Assembly: GCA_938036405.1 (NCBI GenBank)
Contig: CALHPT010000186.1
Location: 1-16,509, forward strand
Length of the DNA stretch: 16,509 bases
Source: an uncultured Tannerella sp.
GTDB taxonomy: Bacteria > Bacteroidota > Bacteroidia > Bacteroidales > Tannerellaceae
Direction of reading: 5' to 3'
The translations under genes were made by a program, and so were the position numbers. The notes under the pieces were generated by a model that was given only the letters and a program-made list of their open reading frames with translations, had not been told where the DNA came from and did no database searches. Within the stretch, counting starts at the first letter, position 1, and each line of letters opens with the position of its first letter. This document shows, one piece after another, positions 13,758 to 16,509 of this stretch.

Positions 13758-16151
13758 TCACTTCAGGTTATAAGACAACGCGATGGTGTAGTTACGCCCG
13801 ATGCTGGGGACGATCTGCCTTCCGAAGGTGTTGGTGGCGTACTCCACGTCGAAGACGTTGTTGAGGTTGAAGGATACCGAGATGCCTTTGCCGATGCGGT
13901 AAGTGGCGCCGAGGTCGGTGATGAAGTGCGAGGGCAGCTCCACATCTTGGCTCAGGTTGTTGTACATCTTGTCGGTGTACGAGAGGGCGAAGTTCACCGC
14001 CAAACCGTTGAGCGCGGAACGCTGGGCGAAGGTGTAGGTGCCAGCGGCGAAGAACATGTTCTTGGGCACATAAGCCAGCGGCCGACCCTCGTCGCCGTCG
14101 ATGTTCAGGTAGTCGTTCTTGGCGATCTCGCTGACGCGGGCGTTGGTGTAGGTGTAGCCGGCGGCAAGGGCAAGTTCGGGCAGGGGATTGAAGCCCACCT
14201 CCAGCTCGCAGCCCTCGGAGATCGTCGTACCCACCTGACCAACGACCGTCTTGCTTTCGCCGTCTTCCTCTACGGTGGCCAGCGTCTTACGCTCGTTCTT
14301 GCGATTGATGTGGTAGACGGCGCCGGAGACGTAGAAGAGGTTGCCGTGGGTGTATCTCGCGCCCAACTCAGCCTGATCGCCTGTCTGCGGCTTGAAGATC
14401 TGCGCCGTGTGTTCGGCGTCGAAGCGCTTGCCCTCGGAGTTGACGTAGATCAGCTTCGGGGAGTAGTATTCGCGGAAAGGCTGGAAGAAGTTGGCGTAAG
14501 AACCGTAGATGGAAAGCTGTTGGATGGGCAGATAAACGAGTCCGGCGCGATAGGTAAAGGCCGAGTTGTCGACCGGAGTATAGGGTTCGGTGCGTTTGAA
14601 CGACCACGAATCGTCCGTGACAGGTATGCTCTTCAGCGTGCGTTGATACCGGACATAATCGTACCGCCCAGCCAACATCACCTTGAAGTGATCCGAGAGC
14701 TCGAGGATGTTTTGCAGATAGAGGGCGTGCACGAAGAGCTGGGCAGGGGTGGCCGTCTTGATCTGCGTGGCGATGTAGCCCATGCTGTGCGGGTCGTGCG
14801 CGTCAATCACGGAGTAGAGGCCGGGGCCGTAGACGCCGTAGGTGTTGTTGAAACGATCGTTGCGAGGCGCGCGGGTGGAGCTGAAGCCGGTGCGCATATA
14901 CCCGACGAAGGTGTACCCGGCGAGGTATTCATACTTCATACTGCGCCCCAAGCGGAAGCGTCCGTTAGCCTCCAACTGGTTATGGTAGAGGTTAGCGCGG
15001 TTGCCGAACTTCAGCGGGCCGCTCAACTCGAGGGAGTCGAGGGAGATGTAGGTGCGCGCCGTCTTGCCGCCGACGGTGCGGTCGAAGTAGTGGTTATAAA
15101 TAGGAGAAGAGGAGGTGAGGTACGTCAGCGGTTCGGTGCTGAAATAGTCGCTCATGTCGTAGGTGAAGGTGAAGGCCTCGTTCAGGCGGAAGGCCTCGGA
15201 GCCGACGTAGCGGTAACGCAGCGAGGCGTTGGCGCCGCTGTTGAGGAAAAGGTCGGACTCGTTGTTGTAGCGCGCGCGTCGATTGAGGCCGGGCTGCGAC
15301 TCGCCCTTCTTCAGATAAAGGCTGCCGTCGGCGTTATAGATGTCGGCACTCATGGTCGGCGCGAGGCCGATGTCGGTGCCATACTTATCGCGATTGAATC
15401 CGCCGCGGAACTCGAGCGCCTGTCGCTCATTGATGTCGTAAGCCAAGGCTAAGTAGCCTGCCATACGTCGGTCGTTGGTATGCCGATAGCCCTCGATATC
15501 GGCGTAGTTGAGCACAGCGCGGTAACGCAACGCGTGGGTCAGCGCGCCGCCCATGTCGATCATCGCCTGACGGTTGTCATACGAGCCATAGAGAAGGCGG
15601 AAGTTGAGGATGCGTCGCTGCGAGGGGGCTTTGCGGACCACGTTGAGGATGCCGCCGGTAGCGAACTGGCCGTGCAAGACGGAGGCAGGCCCTTTGAGCA
15701 GTTCCATCGACTCGATAGAGGAGAAGTCGGGGAAGGGGGCGGAGCTTCCGGGCGGCACAAAGCGCTCGTCCTTCACACCGTCGACCATGAGCGGAGTGAC
15801 GTCGAAGCCACGCACCTCGAGGCGCTGGTAAGCACCGTAGACGGTGCGCATGTGGGCTCCGGGGAGGAACTTGACGGCGTCCTGAATGTGGGTGATGCCG
15901 CGCTTAGTCCAGACCTCGGACTCGAGTCCGGTGACGGAGACGGGCAGGTAAGCCTGCGGTGTTTGCAGGCGCAGCAGCTGGGTGGACGGTGCGGGGCGTT
16001 TGAAGGCGCTCACGACAATCTCGTCCAGGTGGTGCACCGTGTCGCCGATGCCAAGCTCCGACTGTGCAAAAAGATTCGGTGTGCCTGCGCACAGTCCAGC
16101 GCAGACAGCCACCAAAGCGCCGTAGCGCCCTTGGAGTACATGTTTTCTCAT
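13758..16151 (-). CDS. TonB-dependent outer-membrane receptor, siderophore-receptor type
   Basis: A 797-aa outer-membrane receptor. Signal peptide: MRK start, hydrophobic stretch 11-22, likely cut near residue 30 (LFAQ/SE). A TonB-box-like DEIVVSA lies at 43-49. The plug domain (about 60-175) has LPGAH (96-100), LEVRGFD (111-117), MVDGVKDERF (122-131), IESMELLKGPASVLHGQ (146-162) and GGILNVVRKAP (166-176), the arrangement of ferric-siderophore receptors. A roughly 600-residue beta barrel follows, ending FGRQIVPSIGRNYTIALSYNLK (split 776-797). No BtuB-specific motif or N-terminal carboxypeptidase-like domain is obvious. ATG at 16151 is the start, without a Shine-Dalgarno. It is preceded by a cobalamin riboswitch and followed by a PepSY-TM gene. 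Family similarity says iron-siderophore or heme-like substrate; the riboswitch suggests a corrinoid or cobalt link. The substrate is therefore open. Confidence 0.92.
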   Translation of the reverse strand: MRKHVLQGRYGALVAVCAGLCAGTPNLFAQSELGIGDTVHHLDEIVVSAFKRPAPSTQLLRLQTPQAYLPVSVTGLESEVWTKRGITHIQDAVKFLPGAHMRTVYGAYQRLEVRGFDVTPLMVDGVKDERFVPPGSSAPFPDFSSIESMELLKGPASVLHGQFATGGILNVVRKAPSQRRILNFRLLYGSYDNRQAMIDMGGALTHALRYRAVLNYADIEGYRHTNDRRMAGYLALAYDINERQALEFRGGFNRDKYGTDIGLAPTMSADIYNADGSLYLKKGESQPGLNRRARYNNESDLFLNSGANASLRYRYVGSEAFRLNEAFTFTYDMSDYFSTEPLTYLTSSSPIYNHYFDRTVGGKTARTYISLDSLELSGPLKFGNRANLYHNQLEANGRFRLGRSMKYEYLAGYTFVGYMRTGFSSTRAPRNDRFNNTYGVYGPGLYSVIDAHDPHSMGYIATQIKTATPAQLFVHALYLQNILELSDHFKVMLAGRYDYVRYQRTLKSIPVTDDSWSFKRTEPYTPVDNSAFTYRAGLVYLPIQQLSIYGSYANFFQPFREYYSPKLIYVNSEGKRFDAEHTAQIFKPQTGDQAELGARYTHGNLFYVSGAVYHINRKNERKTLATVEEDGESKTVVGQVGTTISEGCELEVGFNPLPELALAAGYTYTNARVSEIAKNDYLNIDGDEGRPLAYVPKNMFFAAGTYTFAQRSALNGLAVNFALSYTDKMYNNLSQDVELPSHFITDLGATYRIGKGISVSFNLNNVFDVEYATNTFGRQIVPSIGRNYTIALSYNLK

Positions 16152-16206
16152 TGTGTGAATACTATGTAGTGAATAAAACTCTTAGTCCCGAGAGGATTTA
16201 TCAATG

Positions 16207-16411
16207 CGTTCATGCGGCAGGTTTCCTGGCTTGTCTTAAGGTGTATCGCGGGGCGCCTTCCCGTCCGAGAGGTTCGGATAGTGGCAGTGTGGAGAGCGAC
16301 ACACGGTGGAAAGTAGACTTACAGTAGCGGGTACTGCTCCGGTTTTTCACCGGATTCCCTTTTCCCGCCCGAGGTGGAGGAGAACCCTCCGAAGGCGGCA
16401 CCGAATGAACG
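16207..16411 (-). promoter_or_regulatory. cobalamin (B12) riboswitch
   Basis: Read on the minus strand all core elements are present in order. P1 5' arm CGTTCAT (16411-16405) pairs perfectly with ATGAACG (16213-16207). AAAGGGAA (16362-16355) is followed by CCGGTGAAAAACCGG (16353-16339), then GCAGTACCCGCTACTGTAA (ending 16319), GCCACT (16285-16280), GGGAAGGC (16262-16255), and the B12 box AGCCAGGAAACCTGCC (16231-16216). The region ends about 55 nt before the receptor ATG. After P1 only a weak CTCT/AGAG hairpin followed by TTTTA is seen, so control may be translational rather than by a strong terminator. Such elements usually lower expression when adenosyl- or other cobalamins are abundant. Confidence 0.96.
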
Positions 16412-16415
16412 GGGG

Positions 16416-16423
16416 CAAAAGTA
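16416..16423 (-). promoter_or_regulatory. Bacteroidetes -7 promoter element TACTTTTG
   Basis: Minus-strand TACTTTTG, an exact TAnnTTTG match, lies 4 bp before the first paired base of the riboswitch P1 stem. Transcription would start at about the first riboswitch base. A convincing -33 element was not found. The same octamer occurs at 11785-11792. Confidence 0.65.
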
Positions 16424-16456
16424 AGGCGGAGAAACCGATACGAAGTCGCACACTCC

Positions 16457-16509
16457 GTCGAAGTGTTCGACAGGCCCAAACAAACCTGCGACAGCCCGTC
16501 GAAGTGTTC
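16457..16509. repeat. second copy of the 41-bp repeat array, cut by the window edge
   Basis: One full 41-bp unit (16460-16500) and the first nine bases of the next. The full unit is identical to the unit at 11958-11998 and in the same orientation. It lies just upstream of the riboswitch promoter, so the riboswitch-receptor-PepSY module is bounded on both sides by the same repeat. How many units lie beyond the edge is unknown. Confidence 0.95.

Noticed and set aside
13926..15452. 508-codon plus-strand frame opposite the receptor gene
   Set aside because: It is a shadow of the high-GC receptor gene. The minus-strand frame has clear family motifs, a signal peptide and an upstream riboswitch.
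16186..16202. Intrinsic terminator as the riboswitch output
   Set aside because: The only hairpin after P1 is a 4-bp CTCT/AGAG stem before TTTTA, too weak to call. The octamer CCTCTCGG occurs here and again inside the riboswitch (about 16265-16272), but I could not assign a clear alternative pairing.
11917..16509. Composite transposon or genomic island around the B12-linked module
   Set aside because: No transposase, integrase, tRNA or target-site duplication is visible. The shared 41-bp repeats alone do not show mobility, so only the repeat flanking is reported.

Overview
The window looks like chromosomal DNA from a GC-rich member of the Bacteroidales. Pointers are the DUF4494 protein, the order carboxynorspermidine dehydrogenase-like / bcp / recA, a TonB-dependent outer-membrane receptor, mostly absent Shine-Dalgarno sequences, and two copies of the Bacteroidetes-type -7 element TACTTTTG. 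A Tannerella/Porphyromonas-like oral or gut organism is my best guess, but the species is not proven by anything seen here.

Left part, + strand (98-5978): a RimJ/RimL-type GNAT acetyltransferase, then DUF4494 and a YggS-type PLP-binding protein whose ends overlap by 4 nt, then a dihydroorotate dehydrogenase-like flavoprotein closed by a terminator, then a 987-aa AddB-like protein with an intact RecB-type nuclease site and Fe-S cysteines, closed by a strong terminator. A possible divergent gene begins at the very left edge.

Convergent intergenic region (5979-6689): terminator, a tandem array of nine 42-bp units plus a degenerate tenth, each able to form a small hairpin (one unit shows a compensatory stem change), and a weakly supported 52-codon minus-strand ORF.

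Middle part, - strand (11741 down to 6690): saccharopine/carboxynorspermidine dehydrogenase-like enzyme, Bcp/PrxQ peroxiredoxin, RecA, a FemAB/BioF2-like acyltransferase and a NodB-like polysaccharide deacetylase. All are closely spaced and the last two are directly abutting (TAAATG). A TACTTTTG promoter element precedes the first gene and decides its start.

Right part, - strand (16423 down to 12226): TACTTTTG promoter element, a complete cobalamin riboswitch, a siderophore-type TonB-dependent receptor, a 26-bp inverted repeat that covers the translation start of the next gene, and a PepSY-TM inner-membrane protein. This looks like a two-gene outer-membrane import / inner-membrane reduction module placed under B12 control. 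It is flanked in direct orientation by arrays of the same 41-bp hairpin repeat (11917-12133 and 16457 to the window end), with one unit identical on both sides. No tRNA, rRNA, CRISPR array, transposase or integrase was seen.
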